A DNA stretch of 64,000 nt from an uncultured Bacteroidales bacterium (GTDB lineage Bacteria > Bacteroidota > Bacteroidia > Bacteroidales > UBA932): assembly GCA_944323245.1 (NCBI GenBank), contig CALURT010000001.1:1-64000 (forward strand), read 5' to 3'. Position 1 is the stretch's first letter; each line of letters opens with the position of its first letter. Shown piece after piece: positions 17,269-25,567 of this stretch. The position numbers and the translations under genes are program-made. The notes under the pieces were generated by a model, which was given only the letters and a program-made list of their open reading frames with translations, was not told the origin of the DNA and did not search any database.

Positions 17269-17778
17269 TCACTCGTTTACCAATATCCACACATCATCGG
17301 GGCAGAACGGTTCGTTGCGAATGCTTTTCATCGACGAAAAGGCTTCTGCAAGGCTGTTTGTCGGAGCCAAAGCTATGGCATTGAACCCATTGCGAAAACT
17401 GATAAGCACAGGATTCAGGCCTTTGTCCGATACTGTTTCAAGCAACGATTCGGCATTGCTCCTGTTCTTGAAAGCTCCCACCACCACATAATACCTGAAA
17501 TCGAGTCTGGTAGTAAAAAGTCCTCCGACCTCTGACGGATTCAGTACGGTCCCCTTGAGCTGCATGAGGGAATCCATCATGGCAATGGAATCCGCTTTCG
17601 CCTTCTGCAGCCTCGTAAGGGAATCCAGTACGGCCTGATGCCTTTTTTCCTCCTCCATCATACTCTCTATCTTCCTCAGTTCCGCCTTGGTGGGCCGGCC
17701 GGCCAATTTACGGAACATGTCGCAGCTTCCGAAAACGACTGTCCCTATCAGAATCAACGGTATCAAGACTCTTTTCAT
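17269..17778 (-). CDS. SPOR-domain lipoprotein
   Basis: 169 residues from MKRVLIPLIL. Lipobox F-G-S-C puts the lipidated Cys at 19. Residues about 30-80 are a charged helix, probably coiled coil. Residues about 90-165 are a SPOR domain (F-R-Y-Y-V-V-V-G-A-F-K, N-A-E-S-L-L), the peptidoglycan-binding fold that recognises denuded glycan strands, usually at division sites. A start 3 codons upstream is possible but less like a signal peptide. The gene is followed at 2 nt by the M28-like/TonB fusion, so the two probably act together in the envelope (inference). Confidence 0.82.
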   Translation of the reverse strand: MKRVLIPLILIGTVVFGSCDMFRKLAGRPTKAELRKIESMMEEEKRHQAVLDSLTRLQKAKADSIAMMDSLMQLKGTVLNPSEVGGLFTTRLDFRYYVVVGAFKNRSNAESLLETVSDKGLNPVLISFRNGFNAIALAPTNSLAEAFSSMKSIRNEPFCPDDVWILVNE

Positions 17779-17820
17779 GCCTGTCAATGATTAGGATATT
17801 CCCGCGAATTTAACCATTTA

Positions 17821-17852
17821 TTGGTCTACACCAAAATAAAATGATATATTTG
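17821..17852 (+). promoter_or_regulatory. Bacteroides-type promoter for the DUF389 gene
   Basis: TTG at 17821-17823, 21-bp spacer, then TATATTTG at 17845-17852, a perfect TAnnTTTG. Because the -7 box lies downstream of the first in-frame ATG (17841), that ATG cannot be the start on this transcript; the next one, 17880, is chosen. Confidence 0.7.
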
Positions 17853-17879
17853 CAAAGGAAACCTCAATACGATCCGAAG

Positions 17880-19220
17880 ATGACATTTTGGGAGAAAGTA
17901 AAGAGTCAGATATCGGACATAGGAAACCTGTCCGACCACATCGACACTGCCGCTGCCGAAAAATCAATCCGCGGCAATATCTATTTCAAAGGGGCAAACG
18001 TCTGGATTTTAGCATTTTCCATAGTAATTGCCTCCGTGGGGCTGAATGTCAATTCCATTCCTGTAATCATCGGTGCAATGCTCATTTCACCTCTGATGGG
18101 CCCTATTTTCGGCATCGGGCTCGGACTCGGAATCAACGACACGTCCCTGCTGAAATCATCGCTCAAGAACCTCCTCGTGATGATGGTAATCAGCCTCATA
18201 GCCTCTTTCCTGTATTTCCTCATCACACCTCTCAGCCTGTCCAATCCGACTGAACTGCTTGCAAGGACGAACCCGACGATATACGATGTACTCATAGCAC
18301 TGTTCGGCGGTTTCGCCGGAATATTCGAGCTCTGCAGGAAAGAAAAGGGAACGGCCTTTGCCGGAGTGGCAATCGCCACTGCGCTGATGCCGCCTCTGTG
18401 TACCGCCGGCTTCGGACTCGCCGACGGAAATCTCGCATACTTTGCCGGTGCCCTGTATCTTTTCATGATCAACTGCATCTTCATCATTCTCGCCACTTAC
18501 CTCACGGTCAAGTACATGCACTTCGAGCAATATGAGTTCAAGGATGCGAGGACGGCCAAGAAATCAAAGAGGATCATCTCGATAGTGACGCTCATCGTGA
18601 TCATTCCGAGCCTGTGGTCTGCGTTCGTCATGATAAGGGAAAACCAGTTCAATGAAGATGTCGCCGATTTCGTGGAAAAGAACAAGGACCAGTACAATTG
18701 TTTCATCTACGACTACAAAATCACCCACAGGAACGGTTCCAAGGTGGAAATTTTCATTACCGGAGAACCGTTGACCGCCATGGACAAGGGAAACCTCATC
18801 GAGTCGGCCAAGGAATTCGGCATCGAAGAGGACCAGTTGATAATCAATGAGAGAAACATTATGGAAGGAGCAAACGAGGGCGAGCTCCTGAAAAGCATAT
18901 ACGAACGTTCCGATTCCGAAATCAGCAAGAGGGAGGATACCATCAACGCCCTTGAAGAGCAGTTGCAGCAGTTGAAAAACAGCAAACTGCCATACATACA
19001 GATTACGAAGGAAGCTGTCAATCTTTATCCGACAATCAAGTCGCTTCACATTGCCGACGGGGCAAATGTGGCGGTCGAGGGCTATGAGCAGACGGAGGGA
19101 TTGCTTGTTGTAGTCAGGACATCCGCACCTTTCACGCCGGAGCAGAAGGAGACTTTCATCAACTGGCTCAAGATCAGGACCAATTCTCAAAACGTAACAT
19201 TGTATGAAGTCAATGAATAA
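17880..19220 (+). CDS. DUF389 (TIGR00341-type) membrane protein
   Basis: 446 residues from the ATG at 17880. After a short cytoplasmic N-terminus, residues about 40-225 hold six or so hydrophobic helices with family hallmarks P-V-I-I-G-A-M-L-I-S-P-L-M-G-P and G-V-A-I-A-T-A-L-M-P-P-L-C-T-A-G-F-G. After a seventh helix (about 235-255) comes a long soluble tail with a coiled-coil stretch (E-D-T-I-N-A-L-E-E-Q-L-Q-Q-L) and a C-terminal alpha/beta region. No transport or enzymatic activity is firmly known for this family. It overlaps the following CapA gene by a few nucleotides and probably shares its transcript with CapA and phoH. Confidence 0.85.
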   Translation: MTFWEKVKSQISDIGNLSDHIDTAAAEKSIRGNIYFKGANVWILAFSIVIASVGLNVNSIPVIIGAMLISPLMGPIFGIGLGLGINDTSLLKSSLKNLLVMMVISLIASFLYFLITPLSLSNPTELLARTNPTIYDVLIALFGGFAGIFELCRKEKGTAFAGVAIATALMPPLCTAGFGLADGNLAYFAGALYLFMINCIFIILATYLTVKYMHFEQYEFKDARTAKKSKRIISIVTLIVIIPSLWSAFVMIRENQFNEDVADFVEKNKDQYNCFIYDYKITHRNGSKVEIFITGEPLTAMDKGNLIESAKEFGIEEDQLIINERNIMEGANEGELLKSIYERSDSEISKREDTINALEEQLQQLKNSKLPYIQITKEAVNLYPTIKSLHIADGANVAVEGYEQTEGLLVVVRTSAPFTPEQKETFINWLKIRTNSQNVTLYEVNE

Positions 19221-20520
19221 ACTGTACTTCATTCCGGCCCTCCTCCTTCTCGGCAATGTAGTCATGAGCAATGTCATCCCGAGCGATAATGTCATCCCGG
19301 GCGAAGCCGAGGGATCTGCCTCCCTTTCCGAAGCCGACAGATTCCTCCACTCGCACAGCCCGGTCGGAATGACACGGTCGCAATGCTCGGTCGGAATGAC
19401 GCCACCGATAAACGACAGCCTCATCCTTGCCCGTCAGACGGCCGCCTGCCCTGCATCCTCCCTTGTTCCGGATACCCTGACAATGGTATTCATAGGAGAC
19501 ATAATGCTGCATTCCGCCCAGATTGAAAACACCGCACGCCCTGACGGGACCTTTGATTTTTCCGGATACTTTCCCGACATCGAAGACGACCTGAGGCGGG
19601 CCGACATCGCCGTTGCCAATATGGAATTCACCCTTGCAGGGCCGCCATATTCCGGATATCCTGCATTCTGCGCTCCAGACGCATACGCCGAATACATGGC
19701 CGGATGCGGCATCGACATATTCCTGACGGCCAACAACCATATTCTCGACAAGGGGGAAACAGGCCTCGTCCGCACTTTGGAAAAATACCGCGAAATGGAA
19801 CGGAGCCTCGGCATCAGGATGACCGGAAGCGCCGAAAATCCCGACTCTGCCGCCAGCAACATGCCGCTCATTGTCAGGAGCAAAGACTTTACGATAGCAT
19901 TCATCAACTGCACGTACGGTACGAACCTCTCTACGGGGAAAAAATTCCCCGGGACATACATGATGTCCGACCGTGAAACCATATCCGCAGCATTCGGCCG
20001 TGCCGAACAAGCCGGAGCAGACCTTATCGTGGCACTTCCGCACTGGGGTATAGAATACGACCTTCACCACTCTGCCGAACAGGAAGAATATGCAGTATGG
20101 TTGGCCGGGCAGGGCGCTGACATCATAATAGGAGCCCACCCGCATGTCGTACAGGATGCCGACACGCTGACTGTAATGTCGGGCAACAAGGAACGCAAGA
20201 TCCCGGTAATCTATTCCCTCGGCAATGCGATCTCGAACATGAGCGCTCCGAATACGCAGGTAGGTCTGATGCTGACAGTAAAGGCCGTCGAAAGGCCATG
20301 CGGCGACCGTATCCTGCCTCCGGAATATGAGTTCCTATGGTGTTCGCTTCCAGGACGCCTGTCACAGTCACACACCACCGTAAAAATCGCCGGTCATATC
20401 GGAAAAAAGGAAGAATGGACCCGGGAATACGAATACGGCAAGATGCTGTCCACATACCGTGAAGTACTGAAACAGACAGGTCTGAAACCTGAAAACAACA
20501 AGAACCGACATCGAAGATGA
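19213..20520 (+). CDS. CapA-family (PGA_cap) metallophosphatase-like protein with repeat-derived N-terminus
   Basis: 435 residues from MNKLYFIPAL; an ATG 9 nt earlier is equally possible. Signal peptide first, then residues about 21-63 are encoded by a dispersed genomic repeat (see 19273-19400). The CapA-type domain starts near residue 90, with M-V-F-I-G-D-I-M-L-H, V-A-N-M-E-F-T, T-A-N-N-H-I-L-D-K-G, P-H-W-G-I-E-Y and G-A-H-P-H-V-V-Q. These histidine, aspartate and asparagine motifs build the two-metal site of the calcineurin-like fold. The family is associated with poly-gamma-glutamate or capsule synthesis, but no other capsule genes are near. It overlaps DUF389 upstream and phoH downstream (ATGA). 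Confidence 0.87.
   Translation: MNKLYFIPALLLLGNVVMSNVIPSDNVIPGEAEGSASLSEADRFLHSHSPVGMTRSQCSVGMTPPINDSLILARQTAACPASSLVPDTLTMVFIGDIMLHSAQIENTARPDGTFDFSGYFPDIEDDLRRADIAVANMEFTLAGPPYSGYPAFCAPDAYAEYMAGCGIDIFLTANNHILDKGETGLVRTLEKYREMERSLGIRMTGSAENPDSAASNMPLIVRSKDFTIAFINCTYGTNLSTGKKFPGTYMMSDRETISAAFGRAEQAGADLIVALPHWGIEYDLHHSAEQEEYAVWLAGQGADIIIGAHPHVVQDADTLTVMSGNKERKIPVIYSLGNAISNMSAPNTQVGLMLTVKAVERPCGDRILPPEYEFLWCSLPGRLSQSHTTVKIAGHIGKKEEWTREYEYGKMLSTYREVLKQTGLKPENNKNRHRR
19273..19400 (+). repeat. Dispersed repeat copy inside the CapA coding sequence
   Basis: A short leading unit (GTCATCCCGAGCG at 19273) is followed by a ~110-bp unit at 19291-19400 that begins GTCATCCCGGGCGAAGCCGA and ends CTCGGTCGGAATGAC. 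In reverse orientation the same order of landmarks occurs at 60944-61041: GAGGGATCTG, AGATTC-CTCCACTCG, CCGGTCGGAATGACAC, GCTCGGTCGGAATGAC. The ends are inverted (GTCATCCC / GGAATGAC). This copy has no stop in the CapA frame. Confidence 0.8.
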
Positions 20521-21458
20521 AAGATAAGATAAGCCTCGAATCCATAAATCCGATGGAAATATACGGAGCAGGGAACAGAGTGCTCGAGGCCCTCTGCAAC
20601 TGGTTTCCCCGGCTGAAGGTAACGGCAAGAGGCAACGAAATTTACATGGAAGGTTCCGAAGAGGACTGCAGGAATTTTACCGAAAAACTCAATCTGCTGA
20701 TTGAAAGACGGCTCGTGCACAAGGTCAACCTCACTCCGTACGACGTCGAAGACATTTTCGACGGAGAAAGGCCTGCCGAACGGTTCATACCGAGAAGCGA
20801 CTCCGTAATCGTCTACGGTATCGACGGAAAACCGATCAAGGCAAGGAACAGGACTCAGGAAGAAATGGTCAGGGCGTATTTCGAAAACGACCTGATCTTC
20901 GCAGTCGGGCCCGCAGGAACAGGCAAGACGTACATCGCAATCGCATTGGCCGTAAGGGCCTTGAAAAACCGGGAAATAAAGCGCATCATCCTTACACGGC
21001 CCGCAGTAGAGGCCGGAGAGAGGCTCGGCTTTCTCCCGGGAGACCTGAAAGACAAGTTGGACCCGTATCTGCAACCGCTGTATGATGCTCTAGGCGACAT
21101 GATTCCTCCGAAAAAACTCAACGAATTCATGGAAGAAGGCATAATACAGATTGCGCCGCTCGCGTATATGAGGGGGCGGACATTGGACAAGGCGTGTGTC
21201 ATACTCGACGAGGCCCAGAACACCAATATCGGACAATTGAAAATGTTCCTTACCCGTATGGGAATGGATGCGAAGTTCATTGTCACAGGAGATGCAAGCC
21301 AGATAGACCTGCCGGACAAACGGGATTCCGGCCTTATGAAAGGTATCGGATTCGTAAAGGATATAAAGGGTATCAGCACGATATTCTTCACTGCCAAGGA
21401 CATTGTCCGGCATCCGTTGGTAGGTAAAATCGTAAAGGCTTTCGACGGGAGAGAGTAA
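20517..21458 (+). CDS. phoH: PhoH family ATPase
   Basis: 313 residues, typical of PhoH/YbeZ. It is a P-loop ATPase linked to RNA metabolism and ribosome-associated functions, often paired with the YbeY RNase. A KH-like N-terminal region (residues about 10-70) precedes the core: Walker A G-P-A-G-T-G-K-T at 131-138, Walker B V-I-L-D-E-A-Q-N, and the late G-D-A-S-Q-I-D-L-P segment. It overlaps CapA by 4 nt (ATGA). YbeY is not adjacent here. A hairpin at 21504-21542 ends the transcript. Confidence 0.92.
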   Translation: MKDKISLESINPMEIYGAGNRVLEALCNWFPRLKVTARGNEIYMEGSEEDCRNFTEKLNLLIERRLVHKVNLTPYDVEDIFDGERPAERFIPRSDSVIVYGIDGKPIKARNRTQEEMVRAYFENDLIFAVGPAGTGKTYIAIALAVRALKNREIKRIILTRPAVEAGERLGFLPGDLKDKLDPYLQPLYDALGDMIPPKKLNEFMEEGIIQIAPLAYMRGRTLDKACVILDEAQNTNIGQLKMFLTRMGMDAKFIVTGDASQIDLPDKRDSGLMKGIGFVKDIKGISTIFFTAKDIVRHPLVGKIVKAFDGRE

Positions 21459-21503
21459 CCCAAAAGGATGATTTCTGCGTTACGCTTGAACCCTCAATAA
21501 AGT

Positions 21504-21542
21504 AAAAAGACGGCCCCATGCAATGATGCCGGGACCGTCTTT
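21504..21542. terminator. Bidirectional terminator between phoH and the TPR gene
   Basis: Arms AAAGACGGCCCC (21506-21517) and GGGACCGTCTTT (21531-21542) pair with one mismatch. A-tract and T-tract flank the stem on both sides, so it can serve phoH on the plus strand and the TPR gene on the minus strand, which converge here. Confidence 0.85.
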
Positions 21543-21563
21543 CCATTTATCAGATATACCCGA

Positions 21564-22877
21564 TTATAGACCGTTTGCTACGATAGAATTGTATTTTTCG
21601 TAGTTCTCCGTATATTCAGGACTCTTGTCACGGAAGCGGAAATATATGTTCTTCAGATATTCTGCAAGGCTTACCTTGATCTGGTTGTCCTTGGTAAGGT
21701 TGAATGCAGTCTCGAACGGCTCGATTGCGCTCATGAGGGTAGTCTCGAATTCATCGAGAAGCTCCATGTATTTGGCATCGTCCAATTCCTTGGCGGCAGC
21801 ATCCTGAAGCTCGACAGCCTTGTCATAGTAAAGGATACCGAGCCCGATATACGAAAATTCGTAGTTCGGATTCACTTCCGCAGCTTTCTTGTAGGCAGCG
21901 GCAGCAGCTTCCGTATTTCCGAGTTTCTTGTGGATGTCACCCTCTACATAATAAAGGGAAGCATTCTGAGGATCGAGAGCCTTGGCCTGGTCGAGAAGGT
22001 CGAACAGTTTGTTAGGATCGTCACCGCTTCCGATATAATAGTTGATAAGTCCGATAACGATGCTGTTGCACTGAGGGAAAGCTGCAAAACCGTCTTCAAG
22101 AACGGTTACGGCAGCCGTCGAGTCTGCAAGATTCATGTGTACGTCACCGAGTTTGGCATATACTTCGCCGTCATCCGTATAACCCATCTCTATGCAACGG
22201 TTGAAGAAAGGAAGGGCCCTTTCGTAATCCTTGCCTGCCCATGCGGTGAAACCTGCATTGTAGACAGCCATCGTATCGATGACGGATTCAGGTGCGGCAG
22301 CTTCAGTATCAGCTGCTTTCTCGAAGAAAATGCTTGCGGCAGCAAGGTCACCGAGAGTGTAGGCTGAAATACCGCGGTCGAGATAATAACCTGCAACTCT
22401 TTTCATACCTGCGTCTATATCCTTGGCTTTCTTGCCGTTCAGGTCAGTTTCCTCTGCTTTCAGATAGGCAGCGACAGCCTGGTCGAGAGCATCTTCATAT
22501 ACCGGTTTGGTAATTTCGATGGCTGCAAGCAGGCCCTGCGGATTGAAATAATAGTTCATCGAACCGTAGACTTCCTTGGTGTACTGCTGGCCTGCAAGGG
22601 TAACGTTCTCAGTAGACGAAGGTTTTACATTTCCCATGATGAACACCAGATCCTGTTTGTTGGCATTCAGCCATCCGCTACCTACTGCGGAGTTGTAGGC
22701 ATTCTCATAAGCAGAGGCGAGTTTGATCCATGTAGCAGGCTTGACAGCCTTTTTCGGATTTTCAGAAGCGACGACAGCCGATTCCACGGCTTTTTTCGCA
22801 TCCTCTGCGGATTTTACCTGTGCGTCGGCCATCTGAACGGTCAGAATGACAGCAAGCGCAATAAAAATTCGTTTCAT
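21564..22877 (-). CDS. Secreted TPR-repeat protein
   Basis: 437 residues. Signal peptide MKRIFIALAVILTVQMADAQ, then an Ala/Lys-rich region. From about residue 160 onward there are successive tetratricopeptide-type helix pairs: A-Y-T-L-G-D-L-A-A-A-S-I-F-F-E-K-A, W-A-G-K-D-Y-E-R-A-L-P-F-F-N, and K-L-G-N-T-E-A-A-A-A-A-Y-K-K-A-A-E-V-N-P-N. It is probably periplasmic and mediates protein contacts; no enzymatic domain is seen. It starts 21 nt after the gyrA stop on the same strand and is likely read through from gyrA. Confidence 0.82.
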   Translation of the reverse strand: MKRIFIALAVILTVQMADAQVKSAEDAKKAVESAVVASENPKKAVKPATWIKLASAYENAYNSAVGSGWLNANKQDLVFIMGNVKPSSTENVTLAGQQYTKEVYGSMNYYFNPQGLLAAIEITKPVYEDALDQAVAAYLKAEETDLNGKKAKDIDAGMKRVAGYYLDRGISAYTLGDLAAASIFFEKAADTEAAAPESVIDTMAVYNAGFTAWAGKDYERALPFFNRCIEMGYTDDGEVYAKLGDVHMNLADSTAAVTVLEDGFAAFPQCNSIVIGLINYYIGSGDDPNKLFDLLDQAKALDPQNASLYYVEGDIHKKLGNTEAAAAAYKKAAEVNPNYEFSYIGLGILYYDKAVELQDAAAKELDDAKYMELLDEFETTLMSAIEPFETAFNLTKDNQIKVSLAEYLKNIYFRFRDKSPEYTENYEKYNSIVANGL

Positions 22878-22898
22878 GATTGAGAGATATTAAGTAAT

Positions 22899-25484
22899 TT
22901 ATTCATTATTATTGTCAGTATTCGCTTCATTGTTGTCGGCGGCAGCAGCATCGGCATCGGTTACCGCATCAGCGGCAGTCCCGGCGGATGTCTCCTCGTC
23001 ATCGCTCCCGTTCACTACAGATACGGAGGCTATGGCGTCCCCTTCCTTGATATTGATCAGGCGCACGCCCTGCGTGGCCCTTCCAGCCAACCTTATGTCG
23101 GAAACCTTCATCCTGATGGTAAGGCCGGACCTGTTTATGATCATAAGGTCGTCACCGTCAGTCACGTCCTTGATGGCCACAAGGCTTCCGGTCTTGTCTG
23201 TGATGTTCAATGTCCTGACTCCCTTGCTTCCGCGGTGCGTGGTCCGGTATTCCTCATAATCGGAACGTTTTCCGTAACCGTTCTCGCTCACTACGAGTAT
23301 GGAATGCTTGTCGGCATCGTCGGCGGCCGGATCATAGCATATCATGCCGATAACCTCGTCGTCATCGTCCAAATTGATGCCGCGGACTCCTGCCGCCGTC
23401 CTTCCGAGAGGCCTTGCATCGGATTCCACGAATCTTGCGCACCGGCCCTTTCTTCCGGCAAGGAAAATCTGGCATGAACCGTTGGTCATGGAAGCTTCGA
23501 GAAGTTCATCCCCGTCCTTGACGGTAATGGCATTCACACCGTTCGTACGAGGTCTCGAATAGGCTTCGAGCAATGTCTTCTTGATGATGCCCTTCTTGGT
23601 GACGAGGACTATGTAATTATTGTTGATATAGTCTTCGTTCTTCAGGTCATTCACATTGATGAAGGCCTTCACGCAGTCGTCCGGCTCGATATTGATGACA
23701 TTCTGGATGGCACGTCCCTTCGATGTCTTGGTACCTTCCGGTATTTCATACACCTTGAGCCAGAAGCATCGGCCGTTTTTCGTAAAGAGCAGCATCGTGC
23801 TGTGCATGTTGGCCACGTAGATGTATTCAATGAAGTCCTCATCCCTCGTGGCGCTGCCCTTCATGCCCACTCCTCCCCTGTTCTGGGTCTTGTACTCTGC
23901 AAGAGGGGTCCTCTTGATATAGCCGAGATGCGAAATGGTGATCACGACATCCTCGTCCGGATAGAAATCCTCCGGATTGAATTCGTCGGCGGACATGGCA
24001 ATCTCCGTACGTCTTTCGTCACCGTATTTCTCCTTGAGGTATTTCATCTCGTCCTTGACGATTTCCATCTGCTTTTCATAGCTTGCAAGGACTTCCTCGC
24101 AGTACTGTATGAACTTGCAGAGTTCGTCGTATTCTCCCTGAAGCCTGTCCCTTTCGAGTCCTGTCAACTGGCCGAGACGCATCGCCACGATGGCTGCAGC
24201 CTGGACCTCGGAAAATCCGAACGTCTGCATGAGTCCGTTCTTGGCCTCGTCCACGGTCTTGGAAGCCTTGATCATCGCTATGATTTCGTCGATGACATCT
24301 ATGGCTTTCAGCAGACCTTCGAGGATATGTGCGCGTTTTTTAGCCTTGTCGAGGTCGAATTTCGTCCTTCTGACTATGACATCATGCCTGTGGGCAACGA
24401 AGTACCTGATCATGTCTTTAAGGCTCAGGGTCTTCGGACGCCCGTTTACAAGTGCCACGTTGTTTACCGAAAAGCTGGACTGGAGCGGTGTGTACTTGAA
24501 GAGAGTGTTGAGCACCACATTGGAATTGGCCCCGATTTTCAGCTTGATGACTATTCTCGTCCCCTTTCTCGAGGTCTCGTCATTCACATATACGATGCCG
24601 TCCACCTTCTTGCTTTCCACGAGAGCCACGATCTTCTCGATGAGTTCCCTCTTGTTCACCATATAAGGAATCTCCGTCACGACTATGGTCTCCCTTCCGG
24701 ATTCGTTCACTTCGATTTCGGTCTTGGAACGGATGACAATACGTCCGCGGCCCGTCTCGAAAGCGTCCCTGATGCCCTGATGCCCCTGTATGATACCTCC
24801 GGTAGGGAAATCCGGGCCCTTGATATAGTGCATGAGTTCGTCCACGGTAATGTCCGGATTGTCCACATACGCACAGATGGCGTCGCAGCACTCCCCGAGA
24901 TTGTGAGGGGCCATATTTGTGGCCATACCCACGGCAATACCCGAAGAACCGTTCAGCAGAAGGAGAGGCGCCTTGGTCGGAAGCACCGTAGGCTCCTGCA
25001 ACGTATCGTCGAAATTATTCTGGAAGTCTACCGTATCCTTGTCGATGTCGGCCATCACCTCTTCGGCGAGCTTCTCCAACTTGGCCTCGGTATAACGCAT
25101 GGCTGCAGGCGAATCGCCGTCCATCGAGCCGAAGTTTCCCTGTCCGAAAACCAAAGGATACCTCATGCTCCACCACTGCGCCATTCTCACCATGGCGTCG
25201 TAAACGCTGATGTCTCCGTGAGGGTGGTATTTACCGAGAACTTCTCCGACAATTCTTGCCGACTTCTTGGTCTGTCCGGAATAATTGAGTCCGAGTCCGG
25301 TCATACCGAACAACACTCTTCTGTGAACCGGCTTCATACCGTCCCTGACGTCAGGAAGGGCACGTGAAACTATCACGGACATCGAATAGTCGATATATGC
25401 GCTCCGCATCTGACTGTCAATGTTGACGGTCTCGATTCTTCCGGTGCTGACTTCGTTTTCTACAGGATTCTGTTCGTTATCCAT
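22899..25484 (-). CDS. gyrA: DNA gyrase subunit A
   Basis: 861 residues. Subunit A of the type II topoisomerase that introduces negative supercoils; it carries the DNA-cleaving tyrosine. Catalytic Y131 is in A-A-M-R-Y-T-E. The winged-helix and tower regions are followed by the C-terminal beta-pinwheel, whose GyrA-box is visible as Q-N-R-G-G-V-G. The tail (last ~35 residues) is acidic and Ala/Asp/Asn-rich. Odd point: the quinolone-resistance region reads [10 protein letters not shown], so isoleucine 92 (codon at 25209-25211, ATC) stands where E. coli has Ser83; the Asp at E. coli position 87 is kept. Divergent from the Clp ATPase gene. Confidence 0.96.
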   Translation of the reverse strand: MDNEQNPVENEVSTGRIETVNIDSQMRSAYIDYSMSVIVSRALPDVRDGMKPVHRRVLFGMTGLGLNYSGQTKKSARIVGEVLGKYHPHGDISVYDAMVRMAQWWSMRYPLVFGQGNFGSMDGDSPAAMRYTEAKLEKLAEEVMADIDKDTVDFQNNFDDTLQEPTVLPTKAPLLLLNGSSGIAVGMATNMAPHNLGECCDAICAYVDNPDITVDELMHYIKGPDFPTGGIIQGHQGIRDAFETGRGRIVIRSKTEIEVNESGRETIVVTEIPYMVNKRELIEKIVALVESKKVDGIVYVNDETSRKGTRIVIKLKIGANSNVVLNTLFKYTPLQSSFSVNNVALVNGRPKTLSLKDMIRYFVAHRHDVIVRRTKFDLDKAKKRAHILEGLLKAIDVIDEIIAMIKASKTVDEAKNGLMQTFGFSEVQAAAIVAMRLGQLTGLERDRLQGEYDELCKFIQYCEEVLASYEKQMEIVKDEMKYLKEKYGDERRTEIAMSADEFNPEDFYPDEDVVITISHLGYIKRTPLAEYKTQNRGGVGMKGSATRDEDFIEYIYVANMHSTMLLFTKNGRCFWLKVYEIPEGTKTSKGRAIQNVINIEPDDCVKAFINVNDLKNEDYINNNYIVLVTKKGIIKKTLLEAYSRPRTNGVNAITVKDGDELLEASMTNGSCQIFLAGRKGRCARFVESDARPLGRTAAGVRGINLDDDDEVIGMICYDPAADDADKHSILVVSENGYGKRSDYEEYRTTHRGSKGVRTLNITDKTGSLVAIKDVTDGDDLMIINRSGLTIRMKVSDIRLAGRATQGVRLINIKEGDAIASVSVVNGSDDEETSAGTAADAVTDADAAAADNNEANTDNNNE

Positions 25485-25520
25485 ATATTTCCATTAAATA
25501 TCCACACTAAACATAGTCTG

Positions 25521-25528
25521 CAAAGATA
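25521..25528 (-). promoter_or_regulatory. -7 box for gyrA
   Basis: Minus strand TATCTTTG (TAnnTTTG), 36 nt before the gyrA start in the 83-bp gyrA/clp divergent gap. Confidence 0.5.
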
Positions 25529-25540
25529 CAAAAAAATTCA

Positions 25541-25548
25541 TACATTTG
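25541..25548 (+). promoter_or_regulatory. -7 box for the Clp ATPase gene inside a small palindrome
   Basis: TACATTTG fits TAnnTTTG and lies about 20 nt before the start codon. It is centred in the inverted repeat CATACA-TT-TGTATG (25539-25552), a possible operator for this divergent region. Confidence 0.45.
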
Positions 25549-25567
25549 TATGTTTTAAGCAACATGT

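Noticed and set aside
23802..25367. Long open frame antisense to gyrA (about 520 codons)
   Set aside because: It is the complement of a highly conserved essential gene, has an arginine/histidine-rich composition without family motifs, and no promoter box was seen.
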